A model generated the notes under the pieces. That model was not told the origin of the DNA. It was given only the letters and a program-made list of their open reading frames with translations, and did no database searches. From positions 1,426,001-1,490,000 of the forward strand of contig NZ_CP172056.1 of the NCBI RefSeq assembly GCF_049860565.1: DNA of 64,000 bases, read 5' to 3'. This DNA is from Desulfitobacterium_A nosdiversum. Lineage in GTDB: Bacteria; Bacillota; Desulfitobacteriia; Desulfitobacteriales; Desulfitobacteriaceae. Shown here one piece after another: positions 33,492 to 41,868 of this stretch; within the stretch, counting starts at the first letter, position 1; every line of letters begins with the position of its first letter. The position numbers and the translations under genes are program-made.

Positions 33492-35921
33492 ATGAAACAA
33501 TGGGTTTGCTTTTTTAGTGAATTGGGATCTGAGGAGCAGCCTTATGCCGGGGGTAAGGGCAGTACATTAGCGCGGCTTTATAAAAAAGGGTATTCTGTCC
33601 CAAATGGTTTCATCATCATGCCGTCTGCCTTTGATAATAACGAATTGACTCCTGAAGCCCGGGCAGATGTCCAGACGTGTTTTACAAAAATGCGTAAGGA
33701 TTACGGTGATATCGTCTTTGCTGTCCGTTCATCCGGGTTATCTGAGGATTCTGTGATGGCGTCCTTTGCAGGCCAATTTGGCACAGTACTTAACGTTTGT
33801 TCAGATGACGAACTCTGGGAAGCCATCCGAACGGTACGCCAGTCGAGGCATAGTAATGAGGTACAGGCTTATAGCGAGGTGAAAGGTATAAACGTATCTC
33901 ATGAAATGGCTGTAGTCGTGCAGCGTATGGTCCAAGCAGAGATCTCGGGCGTTCTGTTTACAGCTAACCCTGTTACTGGCAACTGTAATGAAATGATGGG
34001 AAACTTTATCGTTGGGTTAGGTGAAAATCTAGTTTCTGGTAAAGCTGATTCGTATACTTTTATATTGGAACGACAATCCAGCACTTGGCAAAAAGTTTAT
34101 GCTGATGTGCCTAGGGAGTTAAGACAATATGCCAGTAAGCTTCGCAAATTAGGCAACCGATTGGAAAAGGAACTTGGCTGTCCACAGGATATAGAATGGG
34201 CGATTAACGGAAGTAAGCTGTATGTGCTGCAATCTCGTCCAATAACAACGTTAACGGGGTACAATCCCGCAACCGGTGAGTGGAATGATAGTATGACTGG
34301 CAGTTACCTGTGGTCCAACGTGAACTTTGGTGAAGCAATTCCTGAAGTGATGACCCCTCTCACTTGGACTGTGCAAAGCAACATATACGAATCATGGGAG
34401 CTGATCTCTGGATATCAATCGTCTGGAAATATCGGAGGCAGAATTTATCTTAACTTAAGTATCTATGCCTCAGTCCTGCATAGTTTAAGAAGAAGTAAAG
34501 AGGACATTCTTCGTTTTCTTGAAGGATTATTATATACACGAATTCCTGAAAACATGGATATACCCGTTATCCGGATTTCTAAGACAGCAATACTTTCGGT
34601 TATTTATAATCTCATTAAAATGTATTTTAAACAAAATACAGCTGTGAGAAAGTCATCCCGGTTCCTTGCAACAAATTCTTTGTGGTGTGACAGGATTCGA
34701 GAAAAGATCCAAAGAATAAAAAACAAGGATGAACTGTCTTTAGTGTGGGATCGTGAGATATTGCCGCATTTAAAGAATACTGTTTGGTATGTTATGGGCA
34801 GTGTTACTCAATTCTCCGGCTATGCCATGAAGCTGCGCAGGGAGCTGACTGAATTAGTCGGAGCGGATGATGCTGATACGCTTATTTCTGGTCTAAGCAG
34901 CAATTCAGACGTGAAAGATGGTTCAAGACTGCTGGCAAGTCTTGGACCAGTTCTTGGTATTTCCAAGGTTTCGTGTGGAGAGATGGAACGCGCTGAATAT
35001 TTAGCTCTTTATGGACATCGGGGACCCAATGAGTTCGAACTATCTGTTCCTCGTCCGGTAGAAGATTCTGATTGGCTTGATCAGCAATTAATACAGTTTA
35101 AAAAATCACCAGTAGACATAGAAGCACTGTTGTTAAAAAAACATGACGAATTTGACGCCGCGTGGAACCGTTTCGCAACAAGCAATCGCCTAAAAGCACA
35201 TTTCTTTCGTCGACGAATACGTAAGATGGCGCTAAAAGCTCGCATGCGCGAAGCTGTTCGTTCTGAATACGTACGTGATCGTTGGGTTGCCCGTAATTTT
35301 GCACTCCGCGCGGGGGAATTGATAGGCATCGGGGATGATATCTTCTTTTTAACCATTGATGAGGTATTAGATGTACTATCTGGCAACAAGGAGGCGGTGA
35401 AGTTTATTCCCGCCCGGAAGGAAATCCATCAAAGGTACTTGGAGTTGCCTGCCTATCCCTCTATTATATGTGGACGCTTCGATCCGTTTCATTGGGCTGT
35501 AGATCCTCAGCGGCGCAATGATATTTATGACTCTTCTGGTTCTTCCATTGAACCAGAAGACTCTTCTCTTGATTCGAACCGAAATATTATAACTGGTTCA
35601 GCAGGCTCTGGGGGTCGAATCGAAGGAGTAGTTCGCTGTCTGAACAGAATTGAGGAAGGGGAACAACTGGAAGAAGGTGAGATTTTGGTTACTTCCCAAA
35701 CGGACATCGCTTGGACACCGCTCTTTCCTCGTGCAGCAGCCGTTATCACCGATGTGGGAGCACCACTCTCACATGCTGCCGTCATCGCCCGTGAGTTGGG
35801 GATTCCAGCAGTTGTGGGCTGTGGCAACGCGACCATGTATTTACGAACCGGTGATCGTGTGTTTGTCGACGGCGGGCAAGGTATTGTAAAGATTTTAAGT
35901 ACTAATAGAGAAATAGAATGA
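33492..35921 (+). CDS. PEP/pyruvate-binding phosphotransferase, rifampin phosphotransferase-like
   Basis: An 809-residue enzyme with the fold order of rifampin phosphotransferase and PEP synthase: an N-terminal ATP-grasp (PPDK_N) domain to about residue 255 (AGGKGSTLARLYKKGYSVPNG, the VRSSGLSEDSVMASFAGQF nucleotide loop, VLFTANPVTGN and WAINGSKLYVLQSRPI), a large middle region, and a C-terminal swivelling His domain (about 715-806) with LSHAAVIARELGIPAVVGCG, where the His carries phosphate. The C-terminal PEP-binding barrel of PEP synthase and PPDK is absent. Such enzymes move phosphate from ATP to a substrate held by the middle domain. The substrate here is unknown; rifampicin is one possibility. 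GAGGGGGAGC precedes the ATG, and a TetR gene lies upstream. Confidence 0.85.
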   Translation: MKQWVCFFSELGSEEQPYAGGKGSTLARLYKKGYSVPNGFIIMPSAFDNNELTPEARADVQTCFTKMRKDYGDIVFAVRSSGLSEDSVMASFAGQFGTVLNVCSDDELWEAIRTVRQSRHSNEVQAYSEVKGINVSHEMAVVVQRMVQAEISGVLFTANPVTGNCNEMMGNFIVGLGENLVSGKADSYTFILERQSSTWQKVYADVPRELRQYASKLRKLGNRLEKELGCPQDIEWAINGSKLYVLQSRPITTLTGYNPATGEWNDSMTGSYLWSNVNFGEAIPEVMTPLTWTVQSNIYESWELISGYQSSGNIGGRIYLNLSIYASVLHSLRRSKEDILRFLEGLLYTRIPENMDIPVIRISKTAILSVIYNLIKMYFKQNTAVRKSSRFLATNSLWCDRIREKIQRIKNKDELSLVWDREILPHLKNTVWYVMGSVTQFSGYAMKLRRELTELVGADDADTLISGLSSNSDVKDGSRLLASLGPVLGISKVSCGEMERAEYLALYGHRGPNEFELSVPRPVEDSDWLDQQLIQFKKSPVDIEALLLKKHDEFDAAWNRFATSNRLKAHFFRRRIRKMALKARMREAVRSEYVRDRWVARNFALRAGELIGIGDDIFFLTIDEVLDVLSGNKEAVKFIPARKEIHQRYLELPAYPSIICGRFDPFHWAVDPQRRNDIYDSSGSSIEPEDSSLDSNRNIITGSAGSGGRIEGVVRCLNRIEEGEQLEEGEILVTSQTDIAWTPLFPRAAAVITDVGAPLSHAAVIARELGIPAVVGCGNATMYLRTGDRVFVDGGQGIVKILSTNREIE

Positions 35922-35961
35922 CATGTGCGATAATCCGCACAGTTCTGTGAGAGGGGCTTGT

Positions 35962-36501
35962 ATGGAAGAAATTAATTCGGATAAAGAGCTTAATCTAAAT
36001 GTTAGCCTTGAGGCAAACGATCTAAAAACATATTACTACTGGATTGAGAAGAATAACTTTTTCAAACGACCCACCTCGGTGATAGTCCTGGTTTTGGTAA
36101 TAATGAGTATTGTACGAATAATAATGAGCCTTGTACAAGGTAGAATTTATAACGTTTATGCCAATAATTTAATCGTATTAGTTGGAATATTATTTTTACT
36201 TAGCAGAGGAATATGGAGATTCATATATATCAATAAGATTACAAAAAAGATATTTGACTCTGATAAGATAATACAGAAAGAACAAATATTTAAGATAACT
36301 TTTACAACGATAACAATTAATTATGGGGAATCTATATCTAAAATTACTTGGGATGAAATATACCGCATTCGTGAAACAGAAAAGCAATTTTTAATCTTTA
36401 TTGCTATAAACAAGCCAATAGTTATTCCAAAGAGATTCTTTGAAAACCCTGAGGATATATCTTTACTAAGGGATTTTAGCAAGAATGTTTTACCTAAATA
36501 G
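35962..36501 (+). CDS. YcxB-like membrane protein
   Basis: A 179-residue protein with two membrane helices (about 35-56 and 64-85) followed by a C-terminal YcxB-like domain (ITFTTITINYGESISKITWD then YRIRETEKQFLIFI and PKRFF), a family (PF14317) with no known function. I chose ATG 35962, which follows GAGAGGGGC, rather than 35923, whose first residues are unlike the family. It begins 41 bases after the PEP-utilising enzyme in the same direction and may be cotranscribed. Its DNA is AT-rich. A terminator follows. Confidence 0.78.
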   Translation: MEEINSDKELNLNVSLEANDLKTYYYWIEKNNFFKRPTSVIVLVLVIMSIVRIIMSLVQGRIYNVYANNLIVLVGILFLLSRGIWRFIYINKITKKIFDSDKIIQKEQIFKITFTTITINYGESISKITWDEIYRIRETEKQFLIFIAINKPIVIPKRFFENPEDISLLRDFSKNVLPK

Positions 36502-36503
36502 AT

Positions 36504-36545
36504 AGTCAGAGTGCTGCCATTTGCTTTATGACAGCACTCTTGACT
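36504..36545. terminator. Terminator between convergent genes at 36501 and 36576
   Basis: Stem AGTCA-GAGTGCTG / CAGCACTCTTGACT with one bulged base, followed by TAACCTTTTAATTTTTA. Confidence 0.7.
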
Positions 36546-36575
36546 TAACCTTTTAATTTTTATGTAGATTACCTA

Positions 36576-36935
36576 TTATTGAGTAACAGAAACGAACTCC
36601 CCGTAGGACTGAACCGGAGTAATATGACTTAAACTTTCGCCTGCTACACGCTTGGCTTGCATGTTTGTAATAATGTGTTTAGATACGATGTTGAACCGTC
36701 CTTTAAATGGTGTTTTAACTAATACTTCTATACCCGCTTTCATTCGGTCAAGCATATCTTGTGTTGAAGCACTGAGGTTTTGAGTATCAATAACAACATA
36801 GTATTCGGATGGATTAAATGTTTTTAACCTCTTTGATAAATCTTCCATGTAGTTGCTGCTTTCTTCCCGTGATATTAATCCTCCCATAGTGATTATAAAT
36901 GCCTTATGACTGGGTTTCATTTCAAACTTATACAT
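36576..36935 (-). CDS. Small STAS-like protein, uncharacterised
   Basis: A 119-residue soluble protein. Its pattern of strand-helix repeats (KAFIITMGGLISREESSNYM, then YYVVIDTQNLSASTQDMLDRM, then PFKGRFNIVSKHIITNMQAKR) resembles the STAS/SpoIIAA-like fold used for protein-protein signalling, with Asp-Thr-Gln where some anti-anti-sigma proteins carry the phosphorylated Ser. This fold call is by impression only. AAAGGAGC precedes the ATG. It is a single-gene unit on the minus strand; the 200 bases before the SGNH gene show no other feature. Confidence 0.5.
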   Translation of the reverse strand: MYKFEMKPSHKAFIITMGGLISREESSNYMEDLSKRLKTFNPSEYYVVIDTQNLSASTQDMLDRMKAGIEVLVKTPFKGRFNIVSKHIITNMQAKRVAGESLSHITPVQSYGEFVSVTQ

Positions 36936-37139
36936 GTTAAAACTGCTCCTTTCAATTTCATTTAACTGTGTTTAGAATACGATTCTTAATTGAAATCTAG
37001 CTGAAAGGAACTTAAAATTTAGCTGAACGATATTTGAAGGTTAGCTGAAACTTTTTGGTTCTAAAGCGGGGCACGATCAAGGTATTGAAGAATAAGTTAA
37101 ATATTATAAAAGGAGACGTGTAGGGAGTGATGAAATACC

Positions 37140-37751
37140 ATGAGCAATATATATCTCGCTTTAGGCGATTCACTAACAACGGGTTATGGAGTTGAACCAA
37201 GTCAATCGTTTGCTTTCTTATTTTATCGAAACCTTGCTGTGTACGATCCTGATCTTAAATATGTAAACCTTGGGGTGAACGGTCTGACAAGTCATGAATT
37301 AGCAGCTTTGGTGTCTCAAGAAAGGACCTTCCTCTTAATTAAGCAGGCCAAAATTATAAGCATTACTATAGGCTCGAATGACTTGCTTGCAGTTGGGAAA
37401 TCTCTTATCATAGGCGCGGGGGCGAATATTGACCTTACTCTGGGGGACTTAAACCATAATCTTTTAGTGATCGGCAGCTTTATCCGCAGAGCTAATCCTT
37501 CAGCCTTAGTCAAGATTGCGACAATCTATAATCCTTTGCCGCCAATGAATAAGCAGTCGACTGTATTAGCGGAAGGACTGGTCAAAACATCTAATCGAAG
37601 TATTCGCAAGATGGCAAGAGAATATCGATTTATCGTTGTCCCAGTAGCGAAGGCGGTTAGCGGACAGGAGCAGATATTGCTGGGACCGGATCTCATCCAT
37701 CCTAATTACCTGGGTCATAAGTTAATTGCCGATCTATTGGTGAAGTACTAA
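37140..37751 (+). CDS. SGNH/GDSL hydrolase family protein
   Basis: A 203-residue esterase/lipase-type hydrolase without a signal peptide. Block I is ALGDSLTTGYG with the nucleophile Ser11, GVNG supplies the oxyanion Gly/Asn, GSND has Asn80, and DLIHPN gives Asp184 and His187 of the triad. The substrate may be an acyl chain on a lipid or cell-wall component. Three in-frame bases of choice exist at the start; ATG 37140 is placed at the family N terminus, with AGGGAG 13 or more bases upstream. The last 140 bases recur at 39485-39624, as if the gene end were duplicated around the next two genes. Confidence 0.87.
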   Translation: MSNIYLALGDSLTTGYGVEPSQSFAFLFYRNLAVYDPDLKYVNLGVNGLTSHELAALVSQERTFLLIKQAKIISITIGSNDLLAVGKSLIIGAGANIDLTLGDLNHNLLVIGSFIRRANPSALVKIATIYNPLPPMNKQSTVLAEGLVKTSNRSIRKMAREYRFIVVPVAKAVSGQEQILLGPDLIHPNYLGHKLIADLLVKY

Positions 37752-37757
37752 CTTAGA
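37617..37757 (+). repeat. Direct repeat, copy 1: 3' end of the SGNH gene
   Basis: About 140 bases from AGAGAATATCGATTT to AAGTACTAACTTAGA match 39485-39624 with roughly 85 percent identity by eye and one single-base indel. The copies flank the LysR gene and the broken flavoprotein gene. Confidence 0.85.
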
Positions 37758-38620
37758 GCAGGTGGATTTGAAAACAACGGTAAAAATGAAGATACGTTTT
37801 CCTTTTTCATCGCAATTGAAATTTCCCTGAATATAGGAATCTGACTAATTTCGCGTACGGCAATCGACGGAGACTGAATGCTCTTAGCAACGATAGAAGG
37901 CAAAATCGTAATGCCATCTCCCTGATTCACGTAGCTGATAAGCGATTCTGTCAAATCAAGCTCAAGTACAATATTGGATGTGACTTTCATGCGATTGCAC
38001 TGCTTGCGTATGGAAGCTCGAATGGTGCACGGATCTTTATAAAGAATCAGTCTTTCATTCATGACTATGTCGATGAAATTGATTTCCTTTTGGGTATTCA
38101 GAGGGTGTGTCACAGGGAAAACAACATAAAGCGGTTCGGTCATCAAAGGTATTACCGCAATATTCTGCTGCGGCTCAGCATTTGAAAGCAGCGCCATATC
38201 AAAAATACCGTTTTTGATTCCATCCACGAGTTCCTCATTGGAAAGCCGCGTATCGACAATCACCTGGTTTCGGCCGTTCGCTTTCAGTTTATCCATATAC
38301 TGTGGGAGAAAGTAAGAGACAAGGTTGGCTAGCCCGCCGATATGCAATTGGCGGACCTCCGTAAAATGCCTGACTTGATCAATGACATAGTCAAGATCGT
38401 CCAGAATGCCGCAAATCTGCTCATAAAAGTATTTTCCCTGTGGTGTCGGTTCCACTCCATCATAGGTTCGCTTGAGCAATTCGCATTCAAGGCTTTTTTC
38501 AAGCGATCGAAGTTGCTTAGAAAGTGATGGCTGTGACACATAGAGGTGTTCAGCTGCTTTATTTAGGCTGCCATAGCGGACAATTTCCATAAAATATCGG
38601 ATTTGTTCAAGACTGATCAT
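37748..38620 (-). CDS. LysR-type transcriptional regulator
   Basis: A 290-residue regulator. The winged helix-turn-helix is at residues 1-60 (ISLEQIRYFMEIVRYGSLNK then AAEHLYVSQPSLSKQLRSLE). A type 2 periplasmic-binding-like effector domain follows. The start at 38620 is set by AAGGAGGGG eight bases upstream; the earlier ATG at 38665 lies before that site. It is divergent from a flavoprotein gene with about 190 bases between, the usual LysR layout, so it probably controls that gene. It converges on the SGNH hydrolase, with which its end overlaps by four bases, an unusually tight junction. Confidence 0.9.
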   Translation of the reverse strand: MISLEQIRYFMEIVRYGSLNKAAEHLYVSQPSLSKQLRSLEKSLECELLKRTYDGVEPTPQGKYFYEQICGILDDLDYVIDQVRHFTEVRQLHIGGLANLVSYFLPQYMDKLKANGRNQVIVDTRLSNEELVDGIKNGIFDMALLSNAEPQQNIAVIPLMTEPLYVVFPVTHPLNTQKEINFIDIVMNERLILYKDPCTIRASIRKQCNRMKVTSNIVLELDLTESLISYVNQGDGITILPSIVAKSIQSPSIAVREISQIPIFREISIAMKKENVSSFLPLFSNPPALS

Positions 38621-38813
38621 ATTGCCCCTCCTTAAGCAGCTATGCCTTTTGGCTATATCCATCATGCGGAACGGATATTAGTCAAAAGTTAAAATGAAGT
38701 TTAGACTAAATCCAAGGTCATTATTTAATGATACTATATCACCGCCCGCTCTTTCAGTCCATCATAGAGCGACCTGCCGGATGATGATGCGGATGGGAAA
38801 AGGAGTAATTAAA

Positions 38814-39388
38814 ATGAAAGTCATCGGAATCAATGGAAGTCCACGTCCAAATGGCAATACCTCCATAATCATCAAGGAAATCTTTAAAGAGCTTGAAAGA
38901 AGCAATATTGAAACAGAGTTGGTTCAGCTTGGAGGAAACGCTATCTGCGGCTGCACTGCCTGCGGCATGTGTTTTAAAAGCAAAAATGGACGCGCGCAAT
39001 GCAAGGCGATGTAATTAATGATATCATTGAAAAAGCAGCTCATGCCGATGGTATTCTACTTGGATCGCGGGTCTATTTTGCCGATGTGACCCCAGAGATT
39101 AAAGCCTTTATTGAGCGTGCAGGCATGGTTGCTTCAGCAAATGGCGATTTGTTTAAGCATAAGATCGGAGCATCGGTCATGGCTGTGCGAAGAGGCGGTG
39201 CAATGCAAGCATTCGATACGATGAATCATTTTTTGCACTATACGCAAATGTATCTTGTTGGCGCAAGCTATTGGAACATGGTATATGGCAAAGAAATTGG
39301 AGAAGTAGAGAAGGATGCCGAGGGCATGGAAAATATGCGGGTTTTAGGTGAAAATATGGCCTGGCTGCTCAAAAAAATAAAGTCCTAA
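38814..39388 (+). pseudogene. Frameshifted NADPH-dependent FMN reductase / flavodoxin-family protein
   Basis: The two halves of one flavoprotein lie in different frames. Frame one begins at ATG 38814 (after AAAAGGAG) with the FMN-binding loop INGSPRPNGNTS, then CGCTACGMCFKSKNG, and stops at 39014. Frame two continues with GDVINDIIEKAAHADGILLG, the RVYFADVTPEIKAFIERAG flavin segment and runs to 39388. The frames switch at about 38985-39000, near GGACGCGCGCAATGCAAGGCG. A one-base gain or two-base loss explains it. It is the likely target of the divergent LysR. Either a true pseudogene or a sequencing error. Confidence 0.8.
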
Positions 39389-39484
39389 GTTTTAATTGCG
39401 CGCATGACGGCAGCCTGGTGTTTGACCAAGTGCTTATGCGAGCAAGAACGAATCTTTTTACCATATCTGTGCTTAATGTGATCG

Positions 39485-39624
39485 AGAGAATATCGATTTT
39501 CATTGTCCCGGTAGCGAATGCGTTTAGCGGAAAGGAACAGATGTTGCTGGGACCGGATCTCATCCATCCCAATTACCTAGGTCACAAGTTAATTGATGAT
39601 CTATTAGTTAAGTACTAACTTAGA
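39485..39624 (+). pseudogene. Partial SGNH hydrolase: duplicated 3' end (repeat copy 2)
   Basis: The C-terminal 40 residues of the SGNH hydrolase at 37140-37751 reappear here (VPVANAFSGKEQMLLGPDLI then HPNYLGHKLIDDLLVKY), without the catalytic N-terminal part. One base is missing relative to copy 1 near 39499, so the upstream part is out of frame. The remaining 100 bases before it match nothing I recognise. This is a dead gene end left by a duplication or by insertion of the intervening LysR-flavoprotein cassette. Confidence 0.85.
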
Positions 39625-39800
39625 TTACTGTCCTCTAAAAAGTGTTTAGGGGGCAGTTTTTCCTTTTATATTCAAAAACTTAGAAAAACCTTAATAAAGT
39701 CCACTCCCTATGAATTTTGAGTTTATATCCATAGATATGTAGGATTATGCAACTTGAACGGAAAGAAGGTATAGGCTTAAGATATAAAATGTGTGTGTCG

Positions 39801-39865
39801 TGTTATAGTACAAAAATATTATAGATCCTTTTTATTGGTAAAAATTGCCTTGTGTTATAGTACAA
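39801..39865. promoter_or_regulatory. Two direct repeats upstream of the hydrogenase operon, possible operator
   Basis: TGTTATAGTACAA occurs at 39801-39813 and again at 39853-39865, 52 bases apart (about five helix turns). The second lies within TTGTGTTATAGTACAA, an imperfect dyad that resembles the TTGTG-N6-CACAA style of Rex-type redox operators (one mismatch). The region between the dead SGNH fragment and hyfB (39625-39905) has no gene. Regulator identity is inference. Confidence 0.5.
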
Positions 39866-39905
39866 CATTTACCAGAGAGCTAAAAGTCGAGCTGGAGGAA
39901 AGAGT

Positions 39906-41849
39906 ATGTTTAACCGAAATTTGAGAATCGAACGTATAATACGCCGAAGTACCTTCGGGTTAACCTTATTCACAGCGATAGCAGGACTAGGATTATTAGG
40001 ATGGAGTTTCTGGGAAGGCACGGAAGTTTTAGGGTGGAAACCCGATGGACTGACTGCCTTCTTCCTTTTTATCCTTTTCCTCGGACAAGGGATATCCTCC
40101 CTATACGCGATGAGTTACATGAAGGAATATGAAGGAAAGAAATCTCTTTTTCCTTTTGCTGTATCCTGGATCTCTTTTTTGGCAGGGATGCTTGGAGTTT
40201 TGCTCGCAGCCGATGGATTTACTTTCTTGGTCTTTTGGGAAGTGATGTCACTTTTTTCGTTCTTTCTGGTTATGTATGAACATGAAGAAAACCAAAATCG
40301 GCGTTCAGCTTACATTTATCTGGTGATGACTCATGTCGGTACAGTCTTTTTAACCTCTGTTGTTTTGTATATTTATGCAAAAACAGGATCGTTTTTGTTT
40401 ACGGAATGGGCAAAATATACCCCTGACCTGAGTTTGATGGAACGAAATCTTCTCTTTTTAGGGCTGTTTATTGGATTGGGTACGAAGGCTGGGCTCGTAC
40501 CCTTTCATATTTGGTTACCCTACGCTCATCCTGTTGCACCGACTCCCGTGTCTGTGCTGATGTCCGGAGTAATGGTCAAAGTCGCACTTTATCTGATGCT
40601 GCGGCTGGTTTGGCTCACACTTGCCCCCATGGAAGCATGGTGGGGCTGGCTCTTACTGGTTACGGGTATCCTATCTGCTTTTGTAGGCATCCTCTATGCC
40701 TTAGTTCAGCAGGAGGTTAAACGAACGCTGGCATATTCGACCGTAGAGAATGTTGGAATTTTAGCCATTGCGCTAGGGACTGCAATGTTGGCGCAAGCGT
40801 ATGGGTATGCCGAAATTGCTCAGCTTGCATTAGCAGCCTTCTTTTGGCATACACTGCAGCATCTTTTGTTCAAATCAACGTTATTTATGGCGGCCGGCAA
40901 TCTGATCCAAGCAACGCATACGCGAAGGCTGGAGCAGCTCGGCGGATTGCTTAAACGTCTTCCTCAGACCGGTTTTTGGGCCTTGTGCGGAGCCTTGGGT
41001 TTAGCGTCGCTGCCTCCGCTTGGCGGATTTTGGGGAGAATGGCTTTTGTTTCAGGCACTGTGGTTAACAGCACGACAGACAGGCGGAGGATGGATTAAGC
41101 TGACAGTTCCACTGGTTATTGCAGGATTGGCTTTTGTGTCTGCCTTAGCCTTAGCCACGATGGTGAAATGGTTTGCCAGTGCTTTTTTAGGACAAGCTCG
41201 GAGTTCTGAGGCGAAAAACGCTGAAGAGCTACCTAAACCGCAAACGTGGTCGTTGGGAATTGCTATAAGCCTTGCAATAGTCGCGGTCTTATGGCCTAGT
41301 CAAGTGCTGAATCTGATCACTCTCCCTGTCCGCAGCTTGTTTGCAACCTCATCAAGCTTACTTTTTTTAACCTCACAGAGTATGGTTTTTAATCCTTCGG
41401 CAGGATCAACTTTGCCCGTTTTTATGGGTTTCTTTGCATCGATAACGTCATATGCGCTTTTGCTTCTGGGTGTGACAATGGTTCTCTATCTCCTTACCCG
41501 AGGACACCGGCGAAGCGTGGGTGCGACGTGGAACTGCGGAACGCCGCTTACACCACGCATGCAGTATTCGAGCTTGGGGATTACGATGCCTCTGCGCGTC
41601 TTTCTTAAACGAGTGTTAGGGTCGAAGCTCGTTATTAAGCGCGAGTACTCAGGAACGCGTTATGTTTTGCGGACGCTCAGTTATCAAGGTAAAATTCGCG
41701 AACGGTGGGAAGAAATGTTCTATCGTCCATTTACACGCCTCTTACTCTGGTCTGCTGACCGAATTCGGGTGCTGCAGACCGGAAGTATTCATCTTTACCT
41801 TGGATATATGTTAATTACGCTGGTTATTGTCCTTATTTGGTCATTGTAA
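39906..41849 (+). CDS. hyfB: Hydrogenase-4 subunit B-like proton-conducting membrane protein
   Basis: A 647-residue antiporter-type membrane subunit of the HyfB/HycC/NuoL group, with about 14-16 helices. It has the VMSLFSFFLVMYEHEENQNR segment, THVGTVFL, the LVPFHIWLPYAHPVAPTPVS proton-channel block, and a KRTLAYSTVENVGIL motif with Lys residues for proton transfer. A long C-terminal tail contains NCGTPLTPRMQYSS, also seen in HyfB/HycC. GGAGGAAAGAGT precedes the ATG. First gene of the six-gene membrane hydrogenase operon, presumed to pump ions when H2 is made or used. Confidence 0.88.
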   Translation: MFNRNLRIERIIRRSTFGLTLFTAIAGLGLLGWSFWEGTEVLGWKPDGLTAFFLFILFLGQGISSLYAMSYMKEYEGKKSLFPFAVSWISFLAGMLGVLLAADGFTFLVFWEVMSLFSFFLVMYEHEENQNRRSAYIYLVMTHVGTVFLTSVVLYIYAKTGSFLFTEWAKYTPDLSLMERNLLFLGLFIGLGTKAGLVPFHIWLPYAHPVAPTPVSVLMSGVMVKVALYLMLRLVWLTLAPMEAWWGWLLLVTGILSAFVGILYALVQQEVKRTLAYSTVENVGILAIALGTAMLAQAYGYAEIAQLALAAFFWHTLQHLLFKSTLFMAAGNLIQATHTRRLEQLGGLLKRLPQTGFWALCGALGLASLPPLGGFWGEWLLFQALWLTARQTGGGWIKLTVPLVIAGLAFVSALALATMVKWFASAFLGQARSSEAKNAEELPKPQTWSLGIAISLAIVAVLWPSQVLNLITLPVRSLFATSSSLLFLTSQSMVFNPSAGSTLPVFMGFFASITSYALLLLGVTMVLYLLTRGHRRSVGATWNCGTPLTPRMQYSSLGITMPLRVFLKRVLGSKLVIKREYSGTRYVLRTLSYQGKIRERWEEMFYRPFTRLLLWSADRIRVLQTGSIHLYLGYMLITLVIVLIWSL

Positions 41850-41868
41850 AAAGGAAGGAGTCAGAGTT

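Noticed and set aside
37748..37757. LysR end overlapping the SGNH stop as a shared terminator
   Set aside because: Convergent overlap is only four bases and no hairpin is present there.
39385..39572. Minus-strand basic frame near the dead SGNH end
   Set aside because: Overlaps the SGNH remnant and shows no known domain; I suspected a transposase piece but could not support it.
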